Shown piece after piece: positions 34,354 to 44,470 of a stretch of DNA of 64,000 nucleotides. The stretch is from Actinomycetota bacterium (lineage in GTDB: Bacteria > Actinomycetota > Actinomycetes > S36-B12): positions 1 to 64,000 of the forward strand of contig JAUXVJ010000025.1 in the NCBI GenBank assembly GCA_030684515.1. The letters are read 5' to 3'. The position numbers were made by a program, and so were the translations under genes. Under the pieces are notes generated by a model, which was not told the DNA's origin, did no database searches, and saw only the letters and a list, made by a program, of their open reading frames with translations. Position 1 is the stretch's first letter. Every line of letters begins with the position of its first letter.

Positions 34354-35382
34354 GTGGTTCTCACCTCGCCGTCCACAAGGCAGAGCACACAGGCTTCGAG
34401 AGTGACTGCGACCTGGATTTCAGACTCTTCGGCACGACCTCGATATCGGGCCGAGTGTCCGCTGCTGTGGCGAGCACCTGGCATCGCTCAATTGGGTGAA
34501 GGTCGGCTGCATCGCATCCTGGCTCTGGACCAGGCCAGCGCGAAGTGGCTCCTGGGACTCAATGGGCTTCGCACGATCGATCAGCTGATGGCTGACTTCG
34601 CCGATTGCGAACCCAAGGCGCAAGTCCATAGAACTCTCCTTTCAGCGGCGGCCCAGCTCGGTGCAATCGACGATGCCAGCGCGATGCCCGAGGCCTGGCG
34701 GCTGCTCACGACAACTGAGCGAGACTGCGCCGCCCCCGATCATGCGGCTGCGCTGCTCACTCTTGGCTCCAGCCGCCTTGCGGATCAGGCACTGACGCTT
34801 CGCCATCACACGAGTTACGCACTCGTCGGTGCCAGTCATGGCCAGGTACCCATCCCGCTGGCGGCCCAGCTCCGGGCGGCCATGGACTGCGCGGGCCTGA
34901 CGTTTCGTTCCGACGTTCAGCACGCCGATCTTCTCGTCGTCGTGGGTTTGCATCCAGTCGTGGGAGCTGAAGTCGCAGCGATGGAGCGAACCCAACCCGC
35001 CGGGGCGCATCTGTTTGTGGCGGCCTACGGCGATCGGGCAGTGGCCGGTCCGCTGGTGCTTCCCGGGCAGACCAGTTGCCTGCGCTGCTCCTACCTGCAC
35101 ACGCGAGATGCCGACCCTCATTGGGCTGGAGTCTCGATGCAGTTGCACGCAGCCGTCAGCCGATTGCCTCAGCTTCCTATTGACCGTTTGCTGTCGCACA
35201 TGGTCTCCTCGCAGGCCGCGCGACTCGCGCGCGCCTGGGTGGACAGCCCGGTGGTTGTGGGCAACTGGAGCAATCTGGCGTATGAGATTCGACTGCCTGA
35301 CGGCATGGTCGATATTCAGGATCGACCACCGCATGCCCTCTGCGAGTGTCAATGGGTAATCGAGCCTGCGTTCGCCGGCTAG
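34354..35382 (+). CDS. E1/ThiF-like protein (TOMM cyclodehydratase-type, actinobacterial)
   Basis: 342 residues if GTG 34354 is the start, which is uncertain; GTG 34402 is another choice. The C-terminal half has the E1-like GPLVLPGQTSCLRCSYLHTR motif with its CxxC zinc pair, and CEC near the end. No Gly-rich ATP-binding loop is seen, so it is probably an E1-derived partner and not an active adenylating enzyme. Homologues lie beside the AarF kinase and uvrD2 in many actinobacteria (Rv3196 position), and its substrate is unknown. Confidence 0.65.
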   Translation: MVLTSPSTRQSTQASRVTATWISDSSARPRYRAECPLLWRAPGIAQLGEGRLHRILALDQASAKWLLGLNGLRTIDQLMADFADCEPKAQVHRTLLSAAAQLGAIDDASAMPEAWRLLTTTERDCAAPDHAAALLTLGSSRLADQALTLRHHTSYALVGASHGQVPIPLAAQLRAAMDCAGLTFRSDVQHADLLVVVGLHPVVGAEVAAMERTQPAGAHLFVAAYGDRAVAGPLVLPGQTSCLRCSYLHTRDADPHWAGVSMQLHAAVSRLPQLPIDRLLSHMVSSQAARLARAWVDSPVVVGNWSNLAYEIRLPDGMVDIQDRPPHALCECQWVIEPAFAG

Positions 35383-35406
35383 AGCCAACGGGGTGACAAT
35401 GGGTCC

Positions 35407-36720
35407 ATGCCAGAGATTCCCAAGGGTGCAATAAGGCGAAGCGCGAAGTTCGCGACCCTGCCTGCGGCCTTTGCCGGGCGAACCGCCCTTGGCTTCGGTA
35501 AGCGCGTGGGTGGCAAGAGCGCAGAGGCCGTGGCGGCCGACATTTCGCTGCGCACCGCGGAGCAGTTGTTCAAGGTGCTCGGCGAACTCAAGGGCGGGGC
35601 GATGAAGTTCGGCCAGGCCATGAGCATCTTCGAAGCAGCAATGCCCGAGGAGTTCGCTGCTCCCTATCGCGAGACGCTGACCAAATTGCAGGACTCAGCA
35701 CCGCCCATGGATGCCTCACGCATTCACGAGATCCTGGAAGCCGAACTCGGCGATGACTGGCGCTCCCGCTTCCACCACTTTGACGATGCTCCAGCCGCAG
35801 CGGCATCCATCGGCCAGGTGCACAAGGCAACTTGGCATGACGGACGGGTGGTTGCCGTCAAGGTGCAGTACCCAGGGGCCGACAAAGCGCTCACAGCCGA
35901 CCTCAATCAGATCGGCCGTTTGGGCAAGATGATGTCGGCCGCTATCCCAGGCATGGACATCAAGCCGCTGATCGAAGAACTCAAGGCCCGCATGATCGAG
36001 GAGTTGGACTACCTCAAGGAAGCCGACAACCAGCGCGAGTTCGCTAACGCCTACGAAGGCGACCCTGAGGTCGTCGTGCCACACGTGGTCGTCAGCAGCC
36101 CGCATGTGCTCGTCAGTGAATGGGTCGATGGCATCCCGTTGTCGGCCGTCATCTCCAATGGCACCCAAGCCGAACGCGATTTCGCCGGCACTCAATACAT
36201 CCGCTTCCTGCTGTCCGGGCCAGCACGCGTTGGGCTGCTTCATGCCGATCCGCATCCCGGCAACTACCGCATCACTCCAGAGGGCCTGTTCTGCGCCTTG
36301 GACTTTGGAGCAGTGGCTCGCTTGCCGCAGGGCCTGCCGATGGCATTGGGCACCTTGCTGCGCGTGGCAGACATGGGTGACGCGACAACGGTCATGCAGG
36401 GCCTTCGCGATGAAGGCTTCATCAAGGCGAACACCAATCTTGATCCAGAACAACTGCTGAGTTATCTGGATCCCTTTGTCGAGCCAAGCAGGCATGAAGA
36501 ATTCACCTTCAGCCGTGAATGGATGCGCGGGCAGTTCAATCGCATCAACGACTTCCGCGATCCGGATTTCACCATTGGCCTGAAGATCAATCTGCCGCCT
36601 GAATATGCCCTGATCCACCGTGTTTGGCTTGGAGGCATCGGCGTGCTGTGCCAATTGGGTGCAACCGTGCCAATGCGCGATGAGTTGGAGAAGTGGGTTC
36701 CGGGCTATCTGCCTGACTAG
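35407..36720 (+). CDS. ABC1/AarF (UbiB-like) atypical kinase
   Basis: 437 residues from ATG 35407. The family marks are present: the KGGAMKFGQ(A)MS motif near residue 60, AAASIGQVHKATWHDGR near 129, VAVKVQYPG (Lys near 152), and the catalytic LLHADPHPGNY near 278 followed by LDFGAVARLP near 299. AarF/UbiB kinases support isoprenoid lipid or quinone pathways; here only membership is certain. The stop TAG overlaps the stop of convergent uvrD2 in the palindrome CTAG. Confidence 0.92.
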   Translation: MPEIPKGAIRRSAKFATLPAAFAGRTALGFGKRVGGKSAEAVAADISLRTAEQLFKVLGELKGGAMKFGQAMSIFEAAMPEEFAAPYRETLTKLQDSAPPMDASRIHEILEAELGDDWRSRFHHFDDAPAAAASIGQVHKATWHDGRVVAVKVQYPGADKALTADLNQIGRLGKMMSAAIPGMDIKPLIEELKARMIEELDYLKEADNQREFANAYEGDPEVVVPHVVVSSPHVLVSEWVDGIPLSAVISNGTQAERDFAGTQYIRFLLSGPARVGLLHADPHPGNYRITPEGLFCALDFGAVARLPQGLPMALGTLLRVADMGDATTVMQGLRDEGFIKANTNLDPEQLLSYLDPFVEPSRHEEFTFSREWMRGQFNRINDFRDPDFTIGLKINLPPEYALIHRVWLGGIGVLCQLGATVPMRDELEKWVPGYLPD

Positions 36721-38780
36721 ATGCGCACGAGATCAAGCAGCGCTTCACCAAATTCGGCCAACTTGGCCGGACCGATGCCTGGAATTGACGCCAGTTCATC
36801 AAGGGTCTGCGGCTGTTGTTCAGCGATGGCCATCAGCGTTGCGTCGGTGCACACCACATAGGCCGGCACCTCGCGCTCGCGTGATAGTTGAAGGCGCCAT
36901 TGACGCAGCGCCTCAAAGGTCTGCTCATCGTGATCGACCGGACATGCATGGCAATGACCCAAAGTTCGTTCGGGTGCAGTGACCAAGGCCTTGTTGCAAT
37001 TGCGACAGCGCGCAGGACCCTTACGTACTCGCTCTGCGCGCTGTTTGCCTGAACCCAATTGAACTCGGCCGCGTGAGTTGGACTGCGCGCCAGAGTTCGC
37101 GCCAATGGCGTCAAGGAATCGGCTCGGCTTACGACTGGAGCGGCCGCCAGGCTGCCGAGAACGCGACCAAGAGCAGGAGAGCGCATCCCTGGCACGTGTG
37201 ACACCGACGTAGAACAGTCGGCGCTCCTCTTCTACCGCCAGATCAGTCTCGGCATACTGCAAGGGCAGCAGCCCCTCGGAGCAGCCCACGATGAAGACCG
37301 TGTCCCACTCCAGACCTTTTGCCGAATGCAGGGAAGCAAGGGTGACGGCATCGGCAACTGGTGCGTGCTGAGCATCTGCGCGCCGATCGAGTTCAGCAAT
37401 GAATGCCGGCAATTGAATCTCAGAGTGCTCATCGGCCAGACCGATAAGCGCGGTGAGCGACTCCCATCGCTCGCGCACAGCACCCCCAGCGCGCGGTGGT
37501 TCAGTAGTCCAGCCAGCAGCACTCAGCACGGCACGTACTTCGTCACCCAAGAGACCCGAGTGCTCACCTCCACGTGCCGCGCCGCGCAGGCGGGTGACAG
37601 CCTCTCGCACCTCGGCCCGATCAAAGAAGCGCTCAACTCCACGCATCATGATCGGCACGGAACGCTCTGTCAGCGCTGATTCAAGTTCAGCCGACTGCGC
37701 GTTGACACGGAACAAGATAGCGATGTCCTTTGCAGACACACCCTTGGCGATGAGCTCAGCGATCTGGATGGCCACCGCTGTTGCTTCTTCGACATCGTCG
37801 TCATAGATCTGGACCGAGGGCTTGCGGACGTCATCTGTGCGAACCGCGCGCAGTTGCAGGCTCGCCGGTGTTGCCGCTTGCGCGATGACCGAGTTAGCGG
37901 CCGCCACAATCGAAGGGGTGCTGCGGTAGCAGTTCACCAGTTCAATCTGCGATGCATCGGCGAACTCCTTGCGGAAGTTCAACAGATACTCCGGTGAGGC
38001 TCCAGTGAAGGAGTAGATCGTCTGACTGACATCACCAACAACACAGACGTCTTGCCGCTCACCCCTCCACAGCCCAAGAAGTCGGTGCTGCACGGGGTTG
38101 ATGTCCTGATACTCATCAACGGTGAACCAGCGATAGTTCTGGTGGACTTCATCAAGAATGTCGGGTCGCGAACGCAAAGCGCCGACCGTCACCAGCAGCA
38201 CATCCTCAAAATCCAGATGGCCTCGTCTTGCCTTCAAGTCGTCGTAGGCCGAATACGCGCGACCGACGTCAGCAACATCGATGCTCCACTCACGCGCCTT
38301 GGCTCGCTCATCACGGACAAGATCAGAGGGACTGAGTTCGTGCACCTTGGCCCACTCAATGTCTGACGCGAGATCGCGCACGACGGCTTGATCTGTGGGC
38401 AGTCCGCACGAGGCGGCGGCCTCAGCCACGAAGCGCGCCTTGCTCGCCAGCAGCTGAGGAAACTCCTGTCCCGAGATGCGCGGCCAGAAATAGCGCAGTT
38501 GTCGCAGCGCGGCCGAGTGAAAAGTACGAATGCCTACGCCTTCAACTCCGAGCCCGTGCAGCCGGGATCGCATCTCACCGGCAGCCCGCGTGGTGAAGGT
38601 GACAGCCAGGGTGCGTCGCGGCTCGTGCGCGCCGGTGGCCGTGGCATAGGCAATGCGGTGGGTGATGGCCCTGGTCTTGCCAGTGCCGGCACCAGCAAGC
38701 ACAACGAGCGGTCCGCCGATACTGGTGGCCACGGCTCTTTGCTCCTCGTCGAGGGAGGCCAGAATCGACTCGGGAGTCAC
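36717..38780 (-). CDS. uvrD2: ATP-dependent DNA helicase UvrD2
   Basis: 687 residues, SF1A helicase with Walker A LAGAGTGKTRA near residue 29, VDEYQDINPVQ motif II and QTIYSFTGA. After the motor comes a tetracysteine module CRNCNKALVTA with CHACP about ten residues later, then a C-terminal HRDC domain ending GIGPAKLAEFG. This is the UvrD2 arrangement of mycobacteria. The start GTG 38780 has no strong ribosome binding site. Divergent from mrx1; convergent with the AarF gene. Confidence 0.93.
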   Translation of the reverse strand: MTPESILASLDEEQRAVATSIGGPLVVLAGAGTGKTRAITHRIAYATATGAHEPRRTLAVTFTTRAAGEMRSRLHGLGVEGVGIRTFHSAALRQLRYFWPRISGQEFPQLLASKARFVAEAAASCGLPTDQAVVRDLASDIEWAKVHELSPSDLVRDERAKAREWSIDVADVGRAYSAYDDLKARRGHLDFEDVLLVTVGALRSRPDILDEVHQNYRWFTVDEYQDINPVQHRLLGLWRGERQDVCVVGDVSQTIYSFTGASPEYLLNFRKEFADASQIELVNCYRSTPSIVAAANSVIAQAATPASLQLRAVRTDDVRKPSVQIYDDDVEEATAVAIQIAELIAKGVSAKDIAILFRVNAQSAELESALTERSVPIMMRGVERFFDRAEVREAVTRLRGAARGGEHSGLLGDEVRAVLSAAGWTTEPPRAGGAVRERWESLTALIGLADEHSEIQLPAFIAELDRRADAQHAPVADAVTLASLHSAKGLEWDTVFIVGCSEGLLPLQYAETDLAVEEERRLFYVGVTRARDALSCSWSRSRQPGGRSSRKPSRFLDAIGANSGAQSNSRGRVQLGSGKQRAERVRKGPARCRNCNKALVTAPERTLGHCHACPVDHDEQTFEALRQWRLQLSREREVPAYVVCTDATLMAIAEQQPQTLDELASIPGIGPAKLAEFGEALLDLVRI

Positions 38781-38836
38781 CTGTCGGACGGTAGTGCCTT
38801 CCTGTGACAGCCAGGTCAGGGGTTACCGTTGCTTCC

Positions 38837-39070
38837 ATGAAGATGTACAGCACTCCCTGGTGTGGCTACTGCTCTCGGCTCAAGGCACAGTTTGGTCGCG
38901 AGGGCATCGCCTTCGAGGAGATCAACATTGAAGCTGATCCTGAGGCCGCCGCCTTCGTGGAGCAGGTCAACGGCGGCAATCAGACCGTTCCCACCATCCT
39001 CTTTGACGATGGCACTGCATTGACCAATCCCTCTCTTGCCCAGGTCAAGGCCCATCTCGCTACTGCCTAG
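38837..39070 (+). CDS. mrx1: Mycoredoxin (glutaredoxin-like), Mrx1 type
   Basis: 77 residues from ATG 38837. Glutaredoxin fold with active site CGYC (residues 8-11) after YSTPW, and TVPTILF near 47. This matches mycoredoxin-1, which reduces mycothiol mixed disulfides, and the position between uvrD2 and nudC is that of Rv3198A. Its stop overlaps the nudC stop in CTAG. Confidence 0.9.
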   Translation: MKMYSTPWCGYCSRLKAQFGREGIAFEEINIEADPEAAAFVEQVNGGNQTVPTILFDDGTALTNPSLAQVKAHLATA

Positions 39071-40014
39071 CGCGACCAGTCTCCCGGCAGCGGTTCGCCG
39101 TACCAACGCTCAATCAACATTCGCGAGATTGAAATGTTCGGTGGCAATCGAAGGTCACCACTTTCACAAGCCGCACGCATCTCAGCGCGTGAGAACCACA
39201 TCGCCTCGGAGATCTCAACTTCGTCCACATTGATAACCGTGCCTGACGCGAGAGCGTGGTAGCCCATCATCAACGACGCAGGAAATGGCCAGGGCTGGCT
39301 TCCCAGGTACGTGACCGAATCGGGGTCGGTACCGATGACCACTCCGGCTTCCTCAAAGACTTCGCGACGCACCGCTGCCTCCGCCGACTCCCCTGGCTCA
39401 ACGAAGCCCGCAAGGGTGGACATCCAGCCGCCGCGCCAATTGGCATGACGACCAAGCAGTGCCCGGTCGTCAGCATCGCGTACCAGGACGATGATCGCCG
39501 GATCGGTTCTCGGGAAGTGGTCGATCCCATCTGCAGTGCAGCGCAGAACCCAGCCGGCTTGGGTGATCTCAAGCGCTCCACCACACACGGTGCAAAAGCG
39601 ATGCTTGGAGCGCCAGTTGTCCAAACCTATGGCTCCGACGAAAGCGGATGCGTGCACAGCTGAGAGGCCGCGACCGGCATCGCGCAAGCCCATCCAGAAC
39701 TGCTCGCCGGGCAGTTGCGAACGGTCGGGCAGGTGTACCGCGACGTAGCTCACGCCTTCGGTATCCAAGCCCAGGAAGCTCACGCCACTTCGATCCTCAC
39801 CGATGATGTCCAGCGCCTGCAATCCGGACATCAGCAGAAGCGTTGGGGCATCGACGTCCGGATCAATGGGAGACTCTCCCTGATTGACCCACATGACCTG
39901 GGTCGCTTCGTTGAGCAAGTCCCTCATGAAGTCCGGGTCAGTTCGCAGGTGTGAGGCACGGTCCAAACCGGGTTGCGCGAACAGGAGATCAGCAAGGAGT
40001 CGGGTGTCCGTCAC
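39067..40014 (-). CDS. nudC: NAD(+) diphosphatase NudC
   Basis: 315 residues. A zinc-ribbon segment CTVCGGALEI (about 143) is followed by LRC and HFPRTDP; one usual Cys of the ribbon is replaced. The Nudix box GFVEPGESAEAAVRREVFEE AGV lies near 208-230, and the NADH-specific SQPWPFPASLM follows. It hydrolyses NAD(H) to NMN(H) and AMP and can decap NAD-RNA. Position matches Rv3199c. Confidence 0.92.
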   Translation of the reverse strand: MTDTRLLADLLFAQPGLDRASHLRTDPDFMRDLLNEATQVMWVNQGESPIDPDVDAPTLLLMSGLQALDIIGEDRSGVSFLGLDTEGVSYVAVHLPDRSQLPGEQFWMGLRDAGRGLSAVHASAFVGAIGLDNWRSKHRFCTVCGGALEITQAGWVLRCTADGIDHFPRTDPAIIVLVRDADDRALLGRHANWRGGWMSTLAGFVEPGESAEAAVRREVFEEAGVVIGTDPDSVTYLGSQPWPFPASLMMGYHALASGTVINVDEVEISEAMWFSRAEMRAACESGDLRLPPNISISRMLIERWYGEPLPGDWSR

Positions 40015-40071
40015 ACACTCGAGCCTATTGGCGTGTCACGATCATGACTTGCGATTGCGTCAGGAGAGTTG

Positions 40072-41349
40072 TTGAACGTCTTTATTCGTCAGTTGACCGG
40101 AGTCCGCTTCATCGCGGCATTCTGGGTCCTGACGTACCACCTGCAAGGACCGCTCGGCACCCTTGGCCTCACTGATATTCCCTTGGTGTCTGACTTCTTC
40201 CGGGTCGGGCGGCTGGGAGTCGACCTCTTCTTCGCGCTGTCCGGTTTCATCTTGGCCCACACCTATCTGGAGCGCATGGGTCCGGGCTTCAAGGTGCGGG
40301 CGTCGGGATTCTTCCTGTGGCTGCGCCTTGGGCGGATCTACCCCGTCCATCTGGTCATGCTGTTCGTCGCCGGCTTTGCCGTTTTCGCCCAGGCAAAGCT
40401 CAGCGGGGACGCTCTTGATCGCGACTGGCTGAATCCTTGGGACTTCATCAAGCAGCTCCTGCTCATCCAGGAATGGGGATCGGATCCTCAACGCGGGTGG
40501 AATTTCGTCGCCTGGTCCTTGTCGATGGAGTGGCTGGCCTATCTGCTGTTCCCATTCATCGTGTTGGTGCTGTGGCGCTTCCGCAAGCGGATGCCCACGT
40601 GGGGGCTCATAGTTGCAGTGGTGATCGTCTTGATCCCACTTATTGCCTACGGGCTCACGACGACAGACCCCTTCTACACCAACAACTGGGGTTCCACGAT
40701 TCGAGTGCTCACTGAGTTCTGCGCTGGCGGTCTGGTGTATCTGATCGTGACTCGCGCTCATCCGGGTCTCCAGGGAGATCCTGCGCCACGGGTGGAACGC
40801 ATCGCGACCGTGCTCACTGTCGTGCTGCCGATCTGCGTGATCGTGGGTTCGATCTTCCTGGCCAATCTGCCTGCTGCGCAACCACCGGCGAGGGATCTTG
40901 GCGAGGACGCCGAACCACTGCCCCCCTACTTCCATCTGCTGCTCGTGCCCTTCCTGATCGCCTGGATTGGCGCGCTCGCGCTCTCCCGTCGGGGGCTGAC
41001 TCGAACCTTGGGTACCCAGACTCTGGTGCTTGGTGGCTTCATCTCCTACTCCCTGTACATGACCCATCTGGTGTGGTTCGGGCTCTGGCGGGCAGGCATG
41101 AAGGAAATCGGCATCACCTCAGGTGGGCTCTACGCCGTCGGCGTCATCGGTCTGGTCGTAGGAGCCCTGCTCATCGCCTGGCTGATGTGGAAATTCGTGG
41201 AGGAACCCTCGCGCGAATGGATGCGCGGACTCATCGGCACTCGTCCCAAGCCCACCGAGGAAGCCGGCGCAGCCATTGCTGCTGCAACCCACCCGGCGGA
41301 TTCAGCAGGGCCAATCGTGGTCTCAGAGGAATCCCCGCCTAAGCAATGA
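40072..41349 (+). CDS. Acyltransferase 3 family membrane protein
   Basis: 425 residues. Start uncertain: TTG 40072 (AGGAGA 4 nt upstream) or TTG 40069. The N-terminal LTGVRFIAAFWVLTYH is the conserved first helix of OafA/YrhL O-acyltransferases with its catalytic His; about ten membrane spans follow, and a hydrophilic Ala/Pro tail ends the protein. It would acylate a surface polysaccharide or lipid. It stands where mycobacteria have a potassium-channel gene. It overlaps adnB's end by 11 bp (convergent). Confidence 0.85.
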   Translation: MNVFIRQLTGVRFIAAFWVLTYHLQGPLGTLGLTDIPLVSDFFRVGRLGVDLFFALSGFILAHTYLERMGPGFKVRASGFFLWLRLGRIYPVHLVMLFVAGFAVFAQAKLSGDALDRDWLNPWDFIKQLLLIQEWGSDPQRGWNFVAWSLSMEWLAYLLFPFIVLVLWRFRKRMPTWGLIVAVVIVLIPLIAYGLTTTDPFYTNNWGSTIRVLTEFCAGGLVYLIVTRAHPGLQGDPAPRVERIATVLTVVLPICVIVGSIFLANLPAAQPPARDLGEDAEPLPPYFHLLLVPFLIAWIGALALSRRGLTRTLGTQTLVLGGFISYSLYMTHLVWFGLWRAGMKEIGITSGGLYAVGVIGLVVGALLIAWLMWKFVEEPSREWMRGLIGTRPKPTEEAGAAIAAATHPADSAGPIVVSEESPPKQ

Positions 41350-44300
41350 GTTCGCTGAGATCTGGCAGCACGGGCCGCAGGAGTTCGCCTGTGCGAATCA
41401 TCAGGAAACCAGCGTCAATGTCCTGCAGTGGCACGCTGGCGATCCGCGACCAGGCGAGTCGATAGAGCGCCAGCTGCCAGGCATCGGTGTGATCGGCGCT
41501 GCCGGTCTTCCAGTCGATGACATCAAACCGGCCATTGCTTTCAAATACGGCATCAATGCGCCCGCGCACGACACGACCACCCACCACCATGGCAAAGGGC
41601 TGTTCAATCGCGTAGGGCTGGCGGTTGGAAAAGGCACTGCGCCCAAAGGCTTGCTTGAGTTCAGCGAGAGCCTCATCGCTTGCAATAGCGATGTCTGCGG
41701 CACCGGGAAGATCATCGGGGTCAAGCAGTGTCTGCTGTCCGTACTGCGTCTGGATCCAGGTGTGCATTGCAGTGCCCCGAGCCGAGGCGCGTGACTTTGC
41801 TGAAGGCATCGGTCGCGCCAGATCGCGAGCAAGCTCGGCGGGCTCGCTCATCGCTCGCATGAGTTGAGTTGCTGACATGGAACTCGGCAATGGCACCCGC
41901 ACCACTGCCTGCTTTTGCCTGCGCAACTCCTCAGCAAGTAAGCGAGCCGCCGTCTGCCACTGCTCCACTTGCAGTTGCTCTTGCTCAGACAATGAGGACA
42001 CTGAGGCAGGCTTAGCTTGCGCAATGTGTTCGGTGAGCGCGCGCACCTGCCCTGATGACTCAACCGGAGCGGGCCACATCACGCCCTGGCTTTGGACCAA
42101 GAAGGGATTGACGTCACCTTCCGGCTCGGGATGCCAATGCACCACATTGCCAATGCCGCCCTGGCTGGCGTCAAATACTCGACCCAAATACGGAGCGGGC
42201 TTGCGAGTGCTCTTCTGGGTGCTCCCCCACCAATGGCCCGTGACAACCAAGGTGTGCTGGGCGCGCGTAAGGGCGACGTAGGCAAGCCGCTCATTGTCGA
42301 CCTGCTGCAGAGATCGCAGTTCACCCAGATAACTGGTGTAGTCCTTTGATCGGGGACTCTCATCTGGCTTCGGGTAGCTCATCAATGCATCCGTGGCATC
42401 AGCGCGCAGATGCCACGGCACCGTGACTGCACTGGTGGGCCACTGCCCTCGTGCATTGCCTCCTGGAAATGCTCCATCAACAAAGCTCGGAACGAAGACG
42501 TGCGCGAATTCAAGTCCCTTGGCCTTGAACACGGTCATCAGCTGCACTGCGTCGGTGCGCTGCACGGCATCAACGCTGAGATCCACATCAAATCGTTCGG
42601 CGTCGCGAAGTCGGCGCAGGAAGGCGCCAAGGGTGGATCGCCCTTCGAGGTCTGTGAATTCCGCAGCGAAGCGGACGAAGCTCATCCAGCTGATCTGCGC
42701 ATCATCTGACGCAAGTTCAAGCTCGACATCAAGTCCAGTCGTGCGGAGGATTCTTCCGAGAAAATCCACGAGCGGCTCACTTGAATGTCGACGCAACTCG
42801 GCAAGTTCATGACCGAAGTTCGTCAGGCGCTCAAGAGCTTCTGGTGAATAGCGATGCGGGTCACCCAGATCGAAGGTGGCATCACTCAGCGAGGTCATCT
42901 CCACGCCATCGGCACCTGCGACCGCCTCATCGAGTGCTTCGCCCACATCGACCGCATCGACGCGATGCGCCGACCCGGCGAGTTCGACAGCACGTTTGCC
43001 AAGTGCCACAAGATCTCGCGCTCCGATTGCCCAGCGGGGTCCGGCCAACAAGCGCACGACGGCCGGATTGGCGATCGGGTCGACAACGGCCTCAAGAATG
43101 CTTCGCACTTCAACCACCAGAGTCTTGCTCAGCAACCCGGCTGCCCCGTGCAGTTGCACCGGTACCTGCGCCGCGGTCAATAGGCGCGAGAACTCCGCCA
43201 ACTCCCTGCCCGTGGTGGCCAGGACGGCGATATCGCCCCACTGCCCTTGCGTAGCCGCTCCTAGTTCTTGGATTCGCGCAACGATCCAATCGCGCTCGTG
43301 CCCCACATGCTCAAACAGTCCAACGGCCACATCGCCAGCGCCTTTTCCGGTGTCGGCCCACTGCAATTCGAGAAGTCCCGTGTGCTGGGCTCGCAGGGAA
43401 TGCGAGAGCTCATTTGCAATCGCGAGAATCGAATGGCCCGATCTGCGGTTCGCGCTCAAGGTGTATCGCGCTGCGGAGTGCAGTTGACCACCTCTGACTG
43501 CGGGAAAGTGGTGTGGGAAATTCTCGATGTTGTCCACGCTGGCTCCGCGCCAGCCGTAGATGGCCTGGCAAGGATCGCCAACAGCGGTGACTGCATGTCC
43601 TTGGCCAAAGAGCGATTGCAGGAGATGACGTTGGGCAATTGAGGTGTCCTGGTACTCATCTAGGAGCACCACCGAGAATTGATTGCGAAGAACAGCAGCG
43701 ATCTCAGGGAATCGGCGGATGAGTTCAAGGGCGAGGCGCGTCTGATCGCTGTAGTCGATGACCTCGCGGCTCAGTTTTGCCGCCCGCCACTCCTGGATGA
43801 GCTGTGCCAGCAGGATTCTCTTGGAGGCAGTCAGAACTGTCTCCTTGCCGTTGTTCTGCAGAGGTTCAAGCGCAGTCAGCGAGGCGACAAGCCGCTGATC
43901 CCATTGCATGAGCGCAGCCGGATCAAGGTCGAGTTCGCTGCATTGATCGTCGAGGCGCAAGAGATCGGTGGCGATCCCGGCAGGGTTCTTCTCAAGAGCA
44001 TTGAGAGGCAGCAGACTCGTGCACACCACGTGGTAGGCCAGTTGCTGTCGCGCGCCATCAGTGAGCAATCGAGCCCCAGGCTCACGGCCGATGCGGATGC
44101 CGTGATCATTGAGAATGCGCGCAGCAAAAGCGTTGTACGTCTGTACCTGAGGTTCCGCAGACACTGCGTCTTGCGGCGGCGCCGACTGCCATGAGCCATC
44201 GGCATGCATCGAATTGAGCATTCGACGCATGCTGCTGCCCAAGGATGCGGCAGCCTTGTTGGTGAACGTCAGTCCAAGCACGGCGTCGGCAGTGGCCCAC

Positions 44301-44470
44301 TGGCTGCCCACCAGCCAAGCCACGCGAGCAGCCATAGACGTGGTCTTGCCTGATCCAGCGCCGGCCACGACAACAGACGGTTCAAGTGGCGAACTGACGA
44401 TCAGCCACTGCTCATCGCTCAGCTCGAAACCCAGCACATTGTTCAGTTGCTGACGTGAGATCTCGCTCAT
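41339..44470 (-). CDS. adnB: AdnB-type helicase-nuclease subunit
   Basis: 1043 residues. UvrD-like motor with Walker A VVAGAGSGKTTSMA near residue 33 and motif II LLDEYQDTSIAQ near 275, UvrD C-terminal motifs, and a C-terminal RecB-type nuclease with VIDWKTG and a later QLALYRLAW stretch. ATG 44470 overlaps the adnA stop by 4 nt. AdnAB is the double-strand-break resection motor-nuclease of mycobacteria; name given by synteny with Rv3201c. I see no Fe-S cysteine set in this subunit. Confidence 0.82.
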   Translation of the reverse strand: MSEISRQQLNNVLGFELSDEQWLIVSSPLEPSVVVAGAGSGKTTSMAARVAWLVGSQWATADAVLGLTFTNKAAASLGSSMRRMLNSMHADGSWQSAPPQDAVSAEPQVQTYNAFAARILNDHGIRIGREPGARLLTDGARQQLAYHVVCTSLLPLNALEKNPAGIATDLLRLDDQCSELDLDPAALMQWDQRLVASLTALEPLQNNGKETVLTASKRILLAQLIQEWRAAKLSREVIDYSDQTRLALELIRRFPEIAAVLRNQFSVVLLDEYQDTSIAQRHLLQSLFGQGHAVTAVGDPCQAIYGWRGASVDNIENFPHHFPAVRGGQLHSAARYTLSANRRSGHSILAIANELSHSLRAQHTGLLELQWADTGKGAGDVAVGLFEHVGHERDWIVARIQELGAATQGQWGDIAVLATTGRELAEFSRLLTAAQVPVQLHGAAGLLSKTLVVEVRSILEAVVDPIANPAVVRLLAGPRWAIGARDLVALGKRAVELAGSAHRVDAVDVGEALDEAVAGADGVEMTSLSDATFDLGDPHRYSPEALERLTNFGHELAELRRHSSEPLVDFLGRILRTTGLDVELELASDDAQISWMSFVRFAAEFTDLEGRSTLGAFLRRLRDAERFDVDLSVDAVQRTDAVQLMTVFKAKGLEFAHVFVPSFVDGAFPGGNARGQWPTSAVTVPWHLRADATDALMSYPKPDESPRSKDYTSYLGELRSLQQVDNERLAYVALTRAQHTLVVTGHWWGSTQKSTRKPAPYLGRVFDASQGGIGNVVHWHPEPEGDVNPFLVQSQGVMWPAPVESSGQVRALTEHIAQAKPASVSSLSEQEQLQVEQWQTAARLLAEELRRQKQAVVRVPLPSSMSATQLMRAMSEPAELARDLARPMPSAKSRASARGTAMHTWIQTQYGQQTLLDPDDLPGAADIAIASDEALAELKQAFGRSAFSNRQPYAIEQPFAMVVGGRVVRGRIDAVFESNGRFDVIDWKTGSADHTDAWQLALYRLAWSRIASVPLQDIDAGFLMIRTGELLRPVLPDLSELIA

